DNA of 64,000 nucleotides, taken from Sedimenticola selenatireducens DSM 17993. GTDB lineage: Bacteria; Pseudomonadota; Gammaproteobacteria; Chromatiales; Chromatiaceae. The DNA lies in contig NZ_ATZE01000013.1 of the NCBI RefSeq assembly GCF_000428045.1, positions 1 through 64,000 on the forward strand, in the 5' to 3' direction. The notes beneath the pieces are model-generated. The model worked only from the letters and a program-made list of their open reading frames with translations. It was not told the origin of the DNA and ran no database searches. The position numbers were made by a program, and so were the translations under genes. Shown here in pieces: positions 51,520 through 60,924 of this stretch (within the stretch, counting starts at the first letter, position 1; each line of letters opens with the position of its first letter).

Positions 51520-52629
51520 ATGGCACTCATGTTTCCGCGCCTGGCGCGCAATTTCATCCGTAACGGCTACTTCCCCACCGACGAGCCGACGCTGGAGCGG
51601 GCCTTGTCCGCATTGGCGCCGTCTCCCGGCTCCATGTCCATCCTCGATCCCTGCGCCGGCGAAGGCGTGGCGATCGCCGAAGCCGCTCACGCCCTCGGGC
51701 GCGAGCAGGTCCAGGTCTTCGCCGTCGAGTACGACGCCGAGCGTGCCCGCCACGCACGGCAACTGGTCGATCGCTGCATCCACGGTGACCTGATGGATAC
51801 GCTGATCTCGCGCCAGTCCTTCGGGCTGCTGTGGCTGAACCCGCCGTATGGCGACCTGAGCAAGGACGTGAACGGCAACATCGGCTATCAGGGCCAGGGC
51901 CGTGCGCGGCTGGAAAAGCTGTTCTATCAGCGCGCGCTGCCGCTGCTGCAGTACGGTGGCGTGCTGGTCTTCATCGTGCCGTCCTACGTGCTCGACGCCG
52001 AGCTGGTCGGATGGCTGACGCGCCACTTCGCCGACCTGCGCATCTACCGTGCGGTGGAAACGCAGTTCAAGCAGGTGGTGATCTTCGGTCGCAGGATTCG
52101 TCAACGCGACCAGGCGTCGGAGTCGGTCAAAGCCGTGCGCGGTCTGTTGCTGCAGATCGGACAGGGTGACGCCGAAGCCGAGGAACTGCCGCTCGAATGG
52201 CCGTTCCTGCCGTACACCGTCCCTGCCAGCCCGGCCGAGCCGGAGCACTTCTATCGCGTGACGATGGAGCCCGAGCAGTTCGCCGATGAAGTCGGCCGGC
52301 TGCAAGGACTCTGGCCGGCGCTCGATACCCACCTGGGCGCCGCGCAGCAATCGCTGCGTCCGCCCGCGCGGGCCTTGTCGCACTGGCATCTCGCCCTGGC
52401 TCTGGCCGCAGGCGCGATCTCCGGCGTAGTCAAGTCCAAGAGCGGGCGCGTGCTCGTCGTCAAAGGTGATACCCACAAGGAGAAGACCCTCCAGACGGAA
52501 TGCACCGAACGCGACGACGGCTCCGTGGCCGAGACGCGCATCCTCACCGACAAGTTCGTGCCGGTCATCCGCGCCTGGGACATGACGCCGGGCTCCGCCA
52601 CGCGGGGCGAGGTGCTGACCATTCGCTGA
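51520..52629 (+). CDS. DUF6094 class I methyltransferase-like protein
   Basis: 369 aa. The SAM site is MSILDPCAGEGVAIAEAAHA and the adenine-N6 type catalytic motif is LLWLNPPYGD; the downstream IVPSYVLDAELVGWLTRHF fits restriction-modification-like methyltransferases. It lacks an obvious target-recognition domain. In ICEs it may protect element DNA from host restriction. CAGGAG precedes the ATG. Confidence 0.85.
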   Translation: MALMFPRLARNFIRNGYFPTDEPTLERALSALAPSPGSMSILDPCAGEGVAIAEAAHALGREQVQVFAVEYDAERARHARQLVDRCIHGDLMDTLISRQSFGLLWLNPPYGDLSKDVNGNIGYQGQGRARLEKLFYQRALPLLQYGGVLVFIVPSYVLDAELVGWLTRHFADLRIYRAVETQFKQVVIFGRRIRQRDQASESVKAVRGLLLQIGQGDAEAEELPLEWPFLPYTVPASPAEPEHFYRVTMEPEQFADEVGRLQGLWPALDTHLGAAQQSLRPPARALSHWHLALALAAGAISGVVKSKSGRVLVVKGDTHKEKTLQTECTERDDGSVAETRILTDKFVPVIRAWDMTPGSATRGEVLTIR

Positions 52630-52744
52630 TCGTCGTTCCTCGACGGCAAGCCGCCAGTGCTTCGCCGCCTTCTTTGTCCACCCACCGGGGTCATGTCGCC
52701 CCGATGGGGCGCCGTGGCCTCTTTTTCCTGAAGGAGAAATCACC

Positions 52745-53047
52745 ATGGCACTCGCTGTTCTCAACCTCGTGTCGCAACCACGGTTCCCATCCGGGCAAGT
52801 GGTCATGACCGCCGGTATCAACGATCTGGTCCACCAGGGCCAGTTCAATCCGGTGCCTTATCTGCGTCGCCACCTTCGTGGTGACTGGGGCGATCTCGAC
52901 GACTGCGACCGGCGTTCCAACGATGCCGCGTTGAAGTCCGGAGATCGTCTGTTCTCGTCCTACCAGGTCACGCCGACCTTGAATCTCTGGATCATCACCG
53001 AGTGGGACCGCAGCGTCACCACGCTGTTGCTGCCATCCGAGTACTGA
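52745..53047 (+). CDS. Small conserved ICE protein (100 aa)
   Basis: 100 aa. VVMTAGINDLVHQGQFNPVP, YLRRHLRGDWGDLDDCDRRS and LFSSYQVTPTLNLWIITEWD form a pattern common in ICEs and plasmids between the methyltransferase and helicase genes. Databases often misname it after restriction subunits. GAAGGAG precedes the ATG. Function unknown. Confidence 0.78.
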   Translation: MALAVLNLVSQPRFPSGQVVMTAGINDLVHQGQFNPVPYLRRHLRGDWGDLDDCDRRSNDAALKSGDRLFSSYQVTPTLNLWIITEWDRSVTTLLLPSEY

Positions 53048-53077
53048 TCGTCATCTGACCGTTCTCTTCCCACCCCT

Positions 53078-53116
53078 GGGGCATGCCATCGCCCCGCAGG
53101 GGTCGGTGCATGCCCC
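53078..53116 (+). promoter_or_regulatory. Nested leader hairpin before the helicase gene
   Basis: GGGGCATGC (53078-53086) pairs with GCATGCCCC (53108-53116) around an inner CCCC-GCA-GGGG stem, ending 20 bases before the helicase ATG and close to its ribosome site. Confidence 0.6.
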
Positions 53117-53136
53117 ATCTTCATTGGAGCATCACC

Positions 53137-55410
53137 ATGTCCCTCGATCTTGAAACTGTTCCCGAAACCGCTGTGCAGGGCGACCTGCTCGAAGCGGCCG
53201 CTTCACCCCTCACGCTCAGCCTGCAGGACTTCGTATCGGAGTTCGGCGACGAGCTGCTCGACTCACTCAACCGCGCCAATCCTCCGGTCTACACCGGCCA
53301 GGTGCGGGTGCATCGGCAACTGATCCTCGCCACGCTCAAGCGCAAGCTGTTCCCGGCGCAAGCCGATGTGGTCCATGCCGTCACCGAGCTGTTGGTCGAT
53401 CGTGGCGAACGCGCCGCGATCGTCAATGGCGAGATGGGCTGCGGCAAGACGACGGTGGGTATTGCCACCGCCGCCGTGCTCAATGCCGAAGGCTACCGCC
53501 GTACCTTGGTTCTGTCTCCGCCGCACCTGGTCTACAAGTGGCGGCGCGAAATCCAGGAGACGGTGGCCGGTGCCAAGGTCTGGGTGCTCAATGGCCCGGA
53601 CACGCTGGTCAAGCTGCTGAAACTGCGCGAGCAGTTGGGCGTGCCGGCGCAGGGCCAGGAGTTCTTCGTCCTGGGCCGCGTGCGGATGCGGATGGGGTTC
53701 CACCGGAAGCCTGTCTTCGTTCGCCGGCGCACGCCTCACGGTGACGTGGGGGCCTGCCCGGATTGCGGGCATGTCATCACCGACCTCGACGGCGAGCCGA
53801 TCAACCCGGTCGAACTCGAAGCCGAGGAGTCCCGCCGCAAGTGCAGCCACTGCCGTGCACCGCTGTGGTCGTTGATCCGTCCGAGAGGCCTGTCCGCCAG
53901 CGACCAGTCCTCGACCGTGCTCAAGGCACTGAAGCGTATTCCAACCATCGGGGAAGTCACCGCGCAGAAGCTGATGCAGAAGTTCGGCGACGCCTTCCTC
54001 GCGTCGATGCTCGGGGACAACATCCACGAGTTCATCAACCTGATGGATGGCAACGGCGAGCTGGTCTTCTCGGACCGGCAAGCCCATCGGATGGAACGTG
54101 CGATGGCCAACATGGAGTTCGGCTTCGGCGAGGGCGGCTACCAGCCGTCCGAGTTCATCAAGAGGCAGCTTCCCCAAGGCACGTTCGACCTGCTCATCGC
54201 CGACGAGGCACACGAGTACAAGAACGGCGGCTCCGCACAGGGCCAGGCCATGGGGGTGTTGGCGGCCAAGGCGCGCAAGACGCTGCTGCTCACCGGCACA
54301 CTGATGGGCGGCTACGGCGACGACCTGTTCCACCTGCTGTTCCGAGCCCTGCCGGGGCGGATGATCGAAGACGGCTACCGGCCGACGAAGAGCGGCAGCA
54401 TGACCTCGGCCGCGATGGCGTTCATGCGCGATCACGGCGTGCTCAAGGACATCTATTCCGAGAGCACGGGCACGGCGCACAAGACGGCCAAGGGCACCAA
54501 GGTATCGGTGCGCACGGTCAAGGCGCCGGGGTTCGGTCCCAAGGGCGTGCTGCGTTGCGTCCTGCCGTTCACGGTCTTCCTCAAGCTGAAGGACATCGGT
54601 GGCAACGTGCTGCCGCCCTACGACGAGGAGTTCCGCGAAGTCGCGATGGACACGGCGCAAGCCGCGGCCTACCGCGATCTGGCGGGTCGGCTGACCCAGG
54701 AGCTGAAGCAGGCCCTGGCGAAGCGCGACACGACGCTGCTCGGTGTGGTCCTCAACGTGCTGCTGGCCTGGCCGGACTGCTGCTTCCGGTCGGAAACCGT
54801 GGTGCATCCGCGCACGCGCAATACCTTGGCGTTCGTTCCGGCTCAGTTCAACGAGCTGGAGGTGATGCCCAAGGAACGCGAGCTGATCGAGATCTGCAAG
54901 CAGGAGAAGGCAGAAGGGCGCAAGACCCTGGTCTATTCGGTCTACACCGGCACGCGCGACACCACGTCGCGTTTGAAGGTGCTGCTGGAGCAGGAAGGCT
55001 TCAAGGTGGCGGTACTGCGCGCGAGCGTGGATGCCTCCCGCCGCGAGGACTGGATCGCCGAGCAGTTGGACCGCGGCATCGACGTGCTCATCACCAATCC
55101 CGAGCTGGTGAAAACCGGCCTGGACTTGCTGGAGTTCCCGACCATCGTGTTCCTCCAGTCCGGCTACAACGTGTATTCGTTGCAGCAGGCCGCCCGGCGC
55201 TCATGGCGCATCGGCCAGAAGCAGCCGGTGCGCGTGATCTACCTCGGCTACGCCAACTCCTCGCAGATGACCTGCCTGGGGTTGATGGCCCGGAAGATCA
55301 TGGTGTCGCAGAGCACGTCGGGCGACGTGCCCGAGTCCGGACTCGATGTCCTGAACCAGGACGGCGACTCGGTGGAGGTGGCACTGGCACGGCAGCTTGT
55401 CACGGTCTGA
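53137..55410 (+). CDS. DEAD/DEAH-box (SNF2-like) helicase of ICE
   Basis: 757 aa. Walker A is NGEMGCGKTTVGIATAAVL, motif II is DLLIADEAHEYKNGG, motif III LLLTGTLMGGYGDDLFHLL. The C-terminal RecA-like domain has TLVYSVYTGTRDTTSRLKVL, DVLITNPELVKTGLDLL and the arginine finger QQAARRSWRIGQKQPVRVIY, as in SNF2-like enzymes. An inserted region at about residues 205-260 holds CPDCGH and CSHCRAP, a four-Cys zinc ribbon. A role in element DNA processing or defence is possible. Confidence 0.9.
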   Translation: MSLDLETVPETAVQGDLLEAAASPLTLSLQDFVSEFGDELLDSLNRANPPVYTGQVRVHRQLILATLKRKLFPAQADVVHAVTELLVDRGERAAIVNGEMGCGKTTVGIATAAVLNAEGYRRTLVLSPPHLVYKWRREIQETVAGAKVWVLNGPDTLVKLLKLREQLGVPAQGQEFFVLGRVRMRMGFHRKPVFVRRRTPHGDVGACPDCGHVITDLDGEPINPVELEAEESRRKCSHCRAPLWSLIRPRGLSASDQSSTVLKALKRIPTIGEVTAQKLMQKFGDAFLASMLGDNIHEFINLMDGNGELVFSDRQAHRMERAMANMEFGFGEGGYQPSEFIKRQLPQGTFDLLIADEAHEYKNGGSAQGQAMGVLAAKARKTLLLTGTLMGGYGDDLFHLLFRALPGRMIEDGYRPTKSGSMTSAAMAFMRDHGVLKDIYSESTGTAHKTAKGTKVSVRTVKAPGFGPKGVLRCVLPFTVFLKLKDIGGNVLPPYDEEFREVAMDTAQAAAYRDLAGRLTQELKQALAKRDTTLLGVVLNVLLAWPDCCFRSETVVHPRTRNTLAFVPAQFNELEVMPKERELIEICKQEKAEGRKTLVYSVYTGTRDTTSRLKVLLEQEGFKVAVLRASVDASRREDWIAEQLDRGIDVLITNPELVKTGLDLLEFPTIVFLQSGYNVYSLQQAARRSWRIGQKQPVRVIYLGYANSSQMTCLGLMARKIMVSQSTSGDVPESGLDVLNQDGDSVEVALARQLVTV

Positions 55411-55457
55411 TCCATGTGCTCATGCCGGCGGCCCCTCGGGGTCGCCGGCTACTTTCC

Positions 55458-55479
55458 ACGGCCCTTCGGGGCCGTTTTT
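55458..55479 (+). terminator. Rho-independent terminator after the helicase gene
   Basis: ACGGCCC-TTCG-GGGCCGT followed by TTTTC, with a second stem CCGGCG...CGCCGG just upstream (55432-55448). It closes the accessory series before the pilL-transfer block. Confidence 0.88.
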
Positions 55480-55607
55480 CTTGGGCGTATGACAGTCCAT
55501 GGCGCCGCCCGCCATGTATTCGGGCGGGCGTCAGTGCGTTTTGTTTGCTGCCCGCAGGCCAAGCGGCGGCGATGGTGAGGGCTCCGTGTTCCAGGGAAGC
55601 GCCCTCC

Positions 55608-56186
55608 ATGCAACCATCCATCTGCGCTGTTCACCGCCTGGCCCTCGCCGCTGGCTTGCTGGCCGGTAGCCTGTTGGCCGCCGGCTGCGCCACGACCGCC
55701 ACGACCGCCACGCCGTCTGTGCCAGCGGTGCCGGCCGCATCGCCAACCGCCGTCGCGCCGGAGCCGGGTTTCGTTCCGGTGGCCCGCTATGGCCGCTACA
55801 CCCTGATCGAGCTGGTGCCGGAACCTGCGCAGCGTGATCTCTTGCAGCAGGCGGTGGAGGTGTCTATTCCGCCCACGCTCGATGCCAGCGTGGGCGATGC
55901 CATGCGCCATGTGCTCCTGCGCTCCGGCTACCGGCTTTGCGATGCGGCCGAAGCCGCCACGCTCTACGCGCTGCCGCTGCCTGCCGCACGCCTGCGCCTG
56001 GGCCCGCTGATGCTGCGCGATGCCTTGCTGACCCTTGCCGGCCCGGCCTGGGAGCTGTCGGTCGATGACTTGAGCCGCCAGGTCTGCTTCAGCCGGCACG
56101 GTGCTCCCACCTTCCTTTCCGCCAACCCGCCCGGCGCCGCCCCGCCCGTGCCGGACGCCGACCGGCCCGAGGAGATGCAGCCATGA
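55608..56186 (+). CDS. pilL: PilL-like ICE lipoprotein (PFGI-1 class)
   Basis: 192 aa. The signal peptide ends in the lipobox LAAGC, with Cys26 lipidated. After a Thr/Pro-rich linker the domain GFVPVARYGRYTLIELVPEP and AVEVSIPPTLDASVGDAMRH, VLLRSGYRLCD follows the N-terminal PilL pattern (TIGR03748) of these elements. It begins the transfer-gene block and overlaps the next gene by four bases. It is thought to belong to the type IV pilus or mating-pair apparatus. Confidence 0.85.
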   Translation: MQPSICAVHRLALAAGLLAGSLLAAGCATTATTATPSVPAVPAASPTAVAPEPGFVPVARYGRYTLIELVPEPAQRDLLQQAVEVSIPPTLDASVGDAMRHVLLRSGYRLCDAAEAATLYALPLPAARLRLGPLMLRDALLTLAGPAWELSVDDLSRQVCFSRHGAPTFLSANPPGAAPPVPDADRPEEMQP

Positions 56187-56830
56187 CCTTTCCCCAAGCG
56201 CCATCCGAGCGCAATTCCCGCACGCGCTGGCTCAAGATCGCCGCGGCCTTCTGGCTGCTGCTCATCAGTGCCGTGGCACTCATCAACAGCGTCGGCCTGT
56301 CGCGGCTCGCCGAGCAGACCCAGAGCAGCGCACAGGATGCGCAGTTCAAGGCGCTGGGCTTGCGCATGGCCGATCTCGAACAACAGGCCGATGCGGACAA
56401 GCGGCGGCCGGCGCCGATCAGCCAGGCCGAATTCGCCACCGCGCGGCAGGCGCTGGACGAACGGATGATGCGCCTCGAAGAGGCCGACGAGGCGAGGGCC
56501 TTGGCCATCGACCTGCAGACGCTACAGACGCGCGTGAACGGAATCGAGACTCGCCTGGAGAAGACCCGGCAGGTGGCATCCGCCGCTCGCCCGCGCGCGC
56601 CGGTTGTGACGAAGCCCAAGGTGCCGGAGCCGCCGTTCCGGGTGCTCGGCGTGGAGCTGCGGGGAGGCGAGCGCTTTCTGTCGATCACCTCCACCGCCGC
56701 GCCCTCGCTCGCGGGCGCCCGGCTGCTGCGCGAGGGCGATGCCGAGGGCGGCTGGCAACTGCAGTCGATCGAGGCGCAGGCGGGCGTGTTCCAGGTGAAC
56801 GGCCAGACGCAGCGCGTCGCGGTGCCGTAG
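56183..56830 (+). CDS. Membrane-anchored ICE protein with coiled coil
   Basis: 215 aa. One N-terminal membrane helix (residues about 18-38, IAAAFWLLLISAVALINSVG) is followed by a coiled coil (LEQQADADKRRPAPISQAEF to VNGIETRLEKTRQ) and a small beta-rich C-terminal domain (FRVLGVELRGGERFLSITST). The topology resembles pilus-assembly PilP/TraP-like or secretion scaffolds. It lies in the usual place between pilL and the TIGR03759 gene. Function unknown. Confidence 0.75.
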   Translation: MTFPQAPSERNSRTRWLKIAAAFWLLLISAVALINSVGLSRLAEQTQSSAQDAQFKALGLRMADLEQQADADKRRPAPISQAEFATARQALDERMMRLEEADEARALAIDLQTLQTRVNGIETRLEKTRQVASAARPRAPVVTKPKVPEPPFRVLGVELRGGERFLSITSTAAPSLAGARLLREGDAEGGWQLQSIEAQAGVFQVNGQTQRVAVP

Positions 56831-56916
56831 GAGGTGCCATGACCCCCACGCTCACTTCGTTCGCAGCCCCCCGAGGGGGCTTCAGCCTCCTTGAGGCGGC
56901 TCGGCGGAGGCTGACC

Positions 56917-57636
56917 ATGAACCTGCGGCCGTTGCTCGCTACCGTCGTTCTGTTCGCCACTTTCGGCGCATCCGCCCAACCGGCCCCGGTGACGAACTCG
57001 CGCATGGTGCCCGCCCAGGTGCAGCCGGGCACTGATGCCGCGCTCGACGAGAGGCAGGCGCGGGAGTGGGGGCTTCAGCCCGAGGAGTGGGCACGTTACC
57101 GGCAACTGATGCAGGGGCCGCTCGGGGTCTATTCGCCCCAGCTCGATCCGCTCACGGCGCTGGGCATCGAGGCCCGCAGCGAGGAGGAGCGCAGGCGCTA
57201 CGCGGAGTTGCAAGTGCAGGCCGAGGCCCGGCGCGTCGGCAAGACGCTGGCTTACCAGCGGGCCTACGACGCGGCGTGGCAGCGCCTGTTTCCCGGCCAG
57301 CCGCGCGTGAGCCTGCCCGGTGCCAAGGCGCCGGGTGCCGGCAACACCGGCTCCGGGCGCCTGGCGGTCTTCGTCAAGGCCGACTGCGCACCGTGCGCGC
57401 AGCGCGTGCAGCAGTTGCAGGCGGCCGGCACGGCCTTCGATCTCTACATGGTCGGCAGCCGTCAGGACGACGCGCGCATCCGGCAGTGGGCCACCCGGGC
57501 GGGCATCGACCCGGCCAGGGTGCGCGCCCGCACCATCACGCTCAACCACGATGCCGGGCGCTGGCTGTCGCTCGGCCTGCCCGGCGATCTGCCGGCCGTG
57601 GTGCGCGAGGTGAACGGCCAATGGCAGCGGCAATAG
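56917..57636 (+). CDS. TIGR03759 family ICE transfer protein
   Basis: 239 aa from the Met at 56917, which follows CGGAGG and opens a signal peptide (LRPLLATVVLFATFGASA); a longer frame from 56839 has no such features. The body ALDERQAREWGLQPEEWARY, QGPLGVYSPQLDPLTALGIE identifies TIGR03759. A CAPC motif near residue 155 within a thioredoxin-like stretch (LAVFVKADCAPCAQRVQQLQ) suggests a periplasmic thiol-disulfide role in assembly of the transfer apparatus. Confidence 0.88.
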   Translation: MNLRPLLATVVLFATFGASAQPAPVTNSRMVPAQVQPGTDAALDERQAREWGLQPEEWARYRQLMQGPLGVYSPQLDPLTALGIEARSEEERRRYAELQVQAEARRVGKTLAYQRAYDAAWQRLFPGQPRVSLPGAKAPGAGNTGSGRLAVFVKADCAPCAQRVQQLQAAGTAFDLYMVGSRQDDARIRQWATRAGIDPARVRARTITLNHDAGRWLSLGLPGDLPAVVREVNGQWQRQ

Positions 57637-58241
57637 GTGCTCCGGGCCGGGAGCGTCGGCCGTCCCGCGTCGCCATCCGCTGCGCCAGCGCCGTGCTGCT
57701 GCTCACCACCGGCGGCTGGGCACTGGCCGCCCTGGCGCGGGAAGTGCCGCCGCCGGCCTATCAACTGGCGGCGCATCGTGCAGACGTGCCGGCGGCGGTG
57801 CTGTACGCGGTGGCCTTGCAGGAGAGCGGCGCCATGCTGCGCGGGCGCCTGATCCCCTGGCCGTGGACGCTCAACGTCGCCGGCTCGCCACAGCGCTACG
57901 CCACCCGCGCCGAGGCCTGCGCGGGGCTGCACCGTGCGCTCGCCCACACGCCGGCCAATCGCATCGACGCCGGCCTCGGCCAGGTCAATCTCGGCTACCA
58001 CGCGCATCGCTACACGCAGCCCTGCGAGCTGCTGGACCCGTACCGCAACCTCGCCATCGCCGCGGAAATCCTGCGCGAACAGCACACGCCGGGCGAGGAC
58101 TGGCTCCTTGCCATCGGCCGCTACCACCGGCCCGCCGGCGGGGCACCCGCGGCGCGCTACCGGCGCAGTGTGCATCGGCACCTGATCCGCGTGCTCGACC
58201 CCGGCGTTCCCGTTTCAACCCTTCAGGCCACCACGCCATGA
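57621..58241 (+). CDS. Lytic transglycosylase (SLT domain) of ICE
   Basis: 206 aa; the ATG overlaps the previous gene by 16 bases. A signal or anchor helix (ASAVLLLTTGGWALAALA) leads to an SLT domain: VPAAVLYAVALQESGAMLRG has the catalytic Glu, then RIDAGLGQVNLGYHAHRYTQ and LDPYRNLAIAAEILREQ. It would open peptidoglycan for the transfer apparatus. The next gene overlaps by four bases. Confidence 0.9.
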   Translation: MAAAIGAPGRERRPSRVAIRCASAVLLLTTGGWALAALAREVPPPAYQLAAHRADVPAAVLYAVALQESGAMLRGRLIPWPWTLNVAGSPQRYATRAEACAGLHRALAHTPANRIDAGLGQVNLGYHAHRYTQPCELLDPYRNLAIAAEILREQHTPGEDWLLAIGRYHRPAGGAPAARYRRSVHRHLIRVLDPGVPVSTLQATTP

Positions 58242-58759
58242 ACCACATCGTCCTCATCGCCGCCATCGGGCTGCTGTCCACGACCGCCGTCTTCGCGCAG
58301 ACCACCTCCGCACCGCTGATCGTCGTCGAAGACCGTGGCGGCGACTCCGCGCCGCCGTACTACCAGTCGCTGAATCCTCAGCTGGATCAGGCCACACCGC
58401 CGGCCCCTCGCGTGGGCAACGCGGCCGACGCCGAAGCCGCCATGCTGCCGGTGCGCTCGACGCAACTGTCGCCGGGCGAGGTGCAGCGCCGCGTCATCCG
58501 GGCGCCGGGCCTGACGGCGCTGTTCCTGATCGGCGATGACGAGCGGTCGCGTGCCTGGCTGCGGCAGCGGCAGGCGGAGCTGCGAGAGCTGCAGGCCGTG
58601 GGCCTGGTGGTCAACGTGGAGTCGATGGCCGCGCTGACGGCGCTGCGCAGGCTGGCTCCCGGTCTGACCCTCTCGCCGGCCTCCGGCGACGACCTGGCCC
58701 AGCGCCTGGGCCTGCGCCACTACCCGGTGCTCATCACGTCCACCGGCGTCGAGCAGTAG
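58238..58759 (+). CDS. TIGR03765 (PFL_4695) family ICE protein
   Basis: 173 aa with a signal peptide (HIVLIAAIGLLSTTAVFA). The mature part APLIVVEDRGGDSAPPYYQS, LNPQ and LGLRHYPVLITSTGVEQ at the end are diagnostic of TIGR03765. A periplasmic component of the PFGI-1-class transfer system, resembling TraW/TrbC C-terminal sequences. It is followed by the coupling protein gene. Confidence 0.9.
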   Translation: MNHIVLIAAIGLLSTTAVFAQTTSAPLIVVEDRGGDSAPPYYQSLNPQLDQATPPAPRVGNAADAEAAMLPVRSTQLSPGEVQRRVIRAPGLTALFLIGDDERSRAWLRQRQAELRELQAVGLVVNVESMAALTALRRLAPGLTLSPASGDDLAQRLGLRHYPVLITSTGVEQ

Positions 58760-58767
58760 GTGCGCAA

Positions 58768-60924
58768 ATGGCCCAACCGCACGCGGTCGAGGTTCTGCTG
58801 CGGCCAGCGGTGGAGCTTTACACCGTGGCGGTCTGCACCGGCGCCGCGATTCTGTGCCTGGTGGCACCGTGGTCGCTCGCGCTGAACCCGCTGCTCGGCC
58901 TGGGCTCGGCGCTGGCTTTCCTGACCTTCGGCGCGATTCGCCTGCGCGATGCCTGGGCGATCCTGCGCTATCGCCGCAACATCCGCCGCCTGCCGCGTTA
59001 CGTGATGACCAGCCGCGACGTGCCGGTGAGTCAGCAACGGCTGTTCGTCGGCCGGGGCTTTCGCTGGGAGCAGCGGCACACGCACCGGCTGATGCAGACC
59101 TACCGGCCGGAGTTCCGCCGTTACGTCGAGCCGACGGCGATCTACCGGGCCGCCCGGCGGCTGGAGGAGCGGCTTGAGTTCGCGCCGTTTCCCGTCTCGA
59201 CGCTGGCGCGCGCGCTGGCCTGGGACAGCCCGCTCAACCCGGCGCGGCCGCTGCCGCCGGTCGGCGGACTGCCGCGCCTGCATGGCATCGAGCCGCACGA
59301 GGTCGACGTCACTCTGCCGCTGGGCGAGCGTGTCGGCCACACCCTGGTGCTGGGCACCACGCGCGTGGGCAAGACGCGGCTGGCCGAGCTGTTCATCACC
59401 CAGGACATCCGCCGCAAGGTCCGCGGCGAGCACGAGGTGGTGATCGTCTTCGACCCCAAGGGCGATGCGGACCTGTTGAAGCGCATGTACGTCGAGGCCA
59501 AGCGCGCCGGGCGCGAAGGCGAGTTCTACGTCTTCCATCTGGGCTGGCCGGACATCTCGGCGCGCTACAACGCGGTGGGCCGGTTCGGGCGGATCTCCGA
59601 GGTGGCCACGCGCATCGCCGGACAGCTCTCGGGCGAAGGCAACAGCGCCGCGTTCCGCGAATTCGCCTGGCGCTTCGTCAACATCATCGCGCGCGCCCTG
59701 GTCGAGCTGGGGCAGCGGCCGGACTACCTGCTGATCCAGCGCCACGTCATCAACATCGACGCGCTGTTCATCGAGTACGCCCAGCACTACTTCGCCAAAA
59801 ACGAGCCGAAGGCCTGGGAGGTCATCGTCCAGCTCGAAGCGAAGCTGAACGACAAGAACATCCCGCGCAACATGATCGGGCGCGAGAAGCGCGTGGTAGC
59901 CCTCGAACAGTACCTGTCGCAGGTGCGCATCTATGACCCGGTGCTCGACGGCCTGCGCAGCGCCGTGCGCTACGACCGGACCTACTTCGACAAGATCGTC
60001 GCTTCGCTGCTGCCGCTGCTGGAGAAGCTCACCACCGGCAAGATCGCGCAACTGCTCGCACCGAACTATTCCGACCTGTCCGACCCGCGGCCGATCTTCG
60101 ACTGGATGCAGGTCATCCGCAAACGCGCGGTGGTCTACGTGGGGCTGGATGCGCTGTCCGACGCCGAAGTCGCGGCGGCGGTGGGCAACTCGATGTTCAG
60201 CGATCTGGTCTCGGTCGCCGGCCACATCTACAAGTTCGGCATCGACGACGGGCTGCCCGGCGCCGCGGTGGGCGCCAAGATTCCGATCAACGTCCACGCC
60301 GACGAATTCAATGAACTCATGGGCGACGAGTTCATTCCGATGGTCAACAAGGGCGGCGGTGCCGGCGTGCAGGTGACGGCCTACACGCAGACCTTGAGCG
60401 ACATCGAGGCCCGCATCGGCAACCGTGCCAAGGCCGGCCAGGTGGTCGGCAACTTCAACAACCTGTTCATGCTGCGCGTGCGCGAGACCGCCACCGCCGA
60501 ACTGCTGACGCGACAACTTCCCAAGGTCGAGGTGTACGCCACGGCACTGATGAGCGGCGCCACCGACAGCTCCGATCCGCAGGGCAACACGGCGTTCACG
60601 TCCAACACCCAGGACCGCATCAGCAGCAACAGCGTGCCGTTGATCGAGCCCGCGCATGTGGTGGCGCTGCCCAAGGGGCAATGCTTCGCGCTGATCGAGG
60701 GCGGCAACCTCTGGAAAGTCCGCATGCCGCTGCCGGCACCCGACCCCGACGAAGCCATGCCGAAGGATCTGCAGGAGCTGGCCGGCTACATGCGGCAGCA
60801 CTACGTCGAGGCAGGAGACTGGTGGGAGACCCAAGGCATCCCCGGCCTGCAGGACAAGGCGCTGCCCGACGACCTGCTGGACGACTTCAAGCAGATGGCC
60901 GCCGCTGAAGAGGCCGAAGCATGA
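58768..60924 (+). CDS. traD: Conjugative coupling protein TraD (SXT/TraD family)
   Basis: 718 aa, VirD4-type inner-membrane ATPase that brings the relaxosome to the secretion channel. Two N-terminal membrane helices (about 13-60) precede the ATPase domain: Walker A LVLGTTRVGKTRLAELFI, then VVIVFDPKGDADLLKRMYVE, Walker B-type PINVHADEFNELMGDEF, and the Gln-containing VQVTAYTQTLSDIEARIGNR. The length is normal for the ICE TraD subgroup (TIGR03743). It overlaps the next gene by four bases. Confidence 0.94.
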   Translation: MAQPHAVEVLLRPAVELYTVAVCTGAAILCLVAPWSLALNPLLGLGSALAFLTFGAIRLRDAWAILRYRRNIRRLPRYVMTSRDVPVSQQRLFVGRGFRWEQRHTHRLMQTYRPEFRRYVEPTAIYRAARRLEERLEFAPFPVSTLARALAWDSPLNPARPLPPVGGLPRLHGIEPHEVDVTLPLGERVGHTLVLGTTRVGKTRLAELFITQDIRRKVRGEHEVVIVFDPKGDADLLKRMYVEAKRAGREGEFYVFHLGWPDISARYNAVGRFGRISEVATRIAGQLSGEGNSAAFREFAWRFVNIIARALVELGQRPDYLLIQRHVINIDALFIEYAQHYFAKNEPKAWEVIVQLEAKLNDKNIPRNMIGREKRVVALEQYLSQVRIYDPVLDGLRSAVRYDRTYFDKIVASLLPLLEKLTTGKIAQLLAPNYSDLSDPRPIFDWMQVIRKRAVVYVGLDALSDAEVAAAVGNSMFSDLVSVAGHIYKFGIDDGLPGAAVGAKIPINVHADEFNELMGDEFIPMVNKGGGAGVQVTAYTQTLSDIEARIGNRAKAGQVVGNFNNLFMLRVRETATAELLTRQLPKVEVYATALMSGATDSSDPQGNTAFTSNTQDRISSNSVPLIEPAHVVALPKGQCFALIEGGNLWKVRMPLPAPDPDEAMPKDLQELAGYMRQHYVEAGDWWETQGIPGLQDKALPDDLLDDFKQMAAAEEAEA

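Noticed and set aside
51520-52629. Type I restriction-modification system
   Set aside because: Only a methyltransferase-like protein is present, without specificity or restriction subunits; the following 100-aa gene has no restriction motif.
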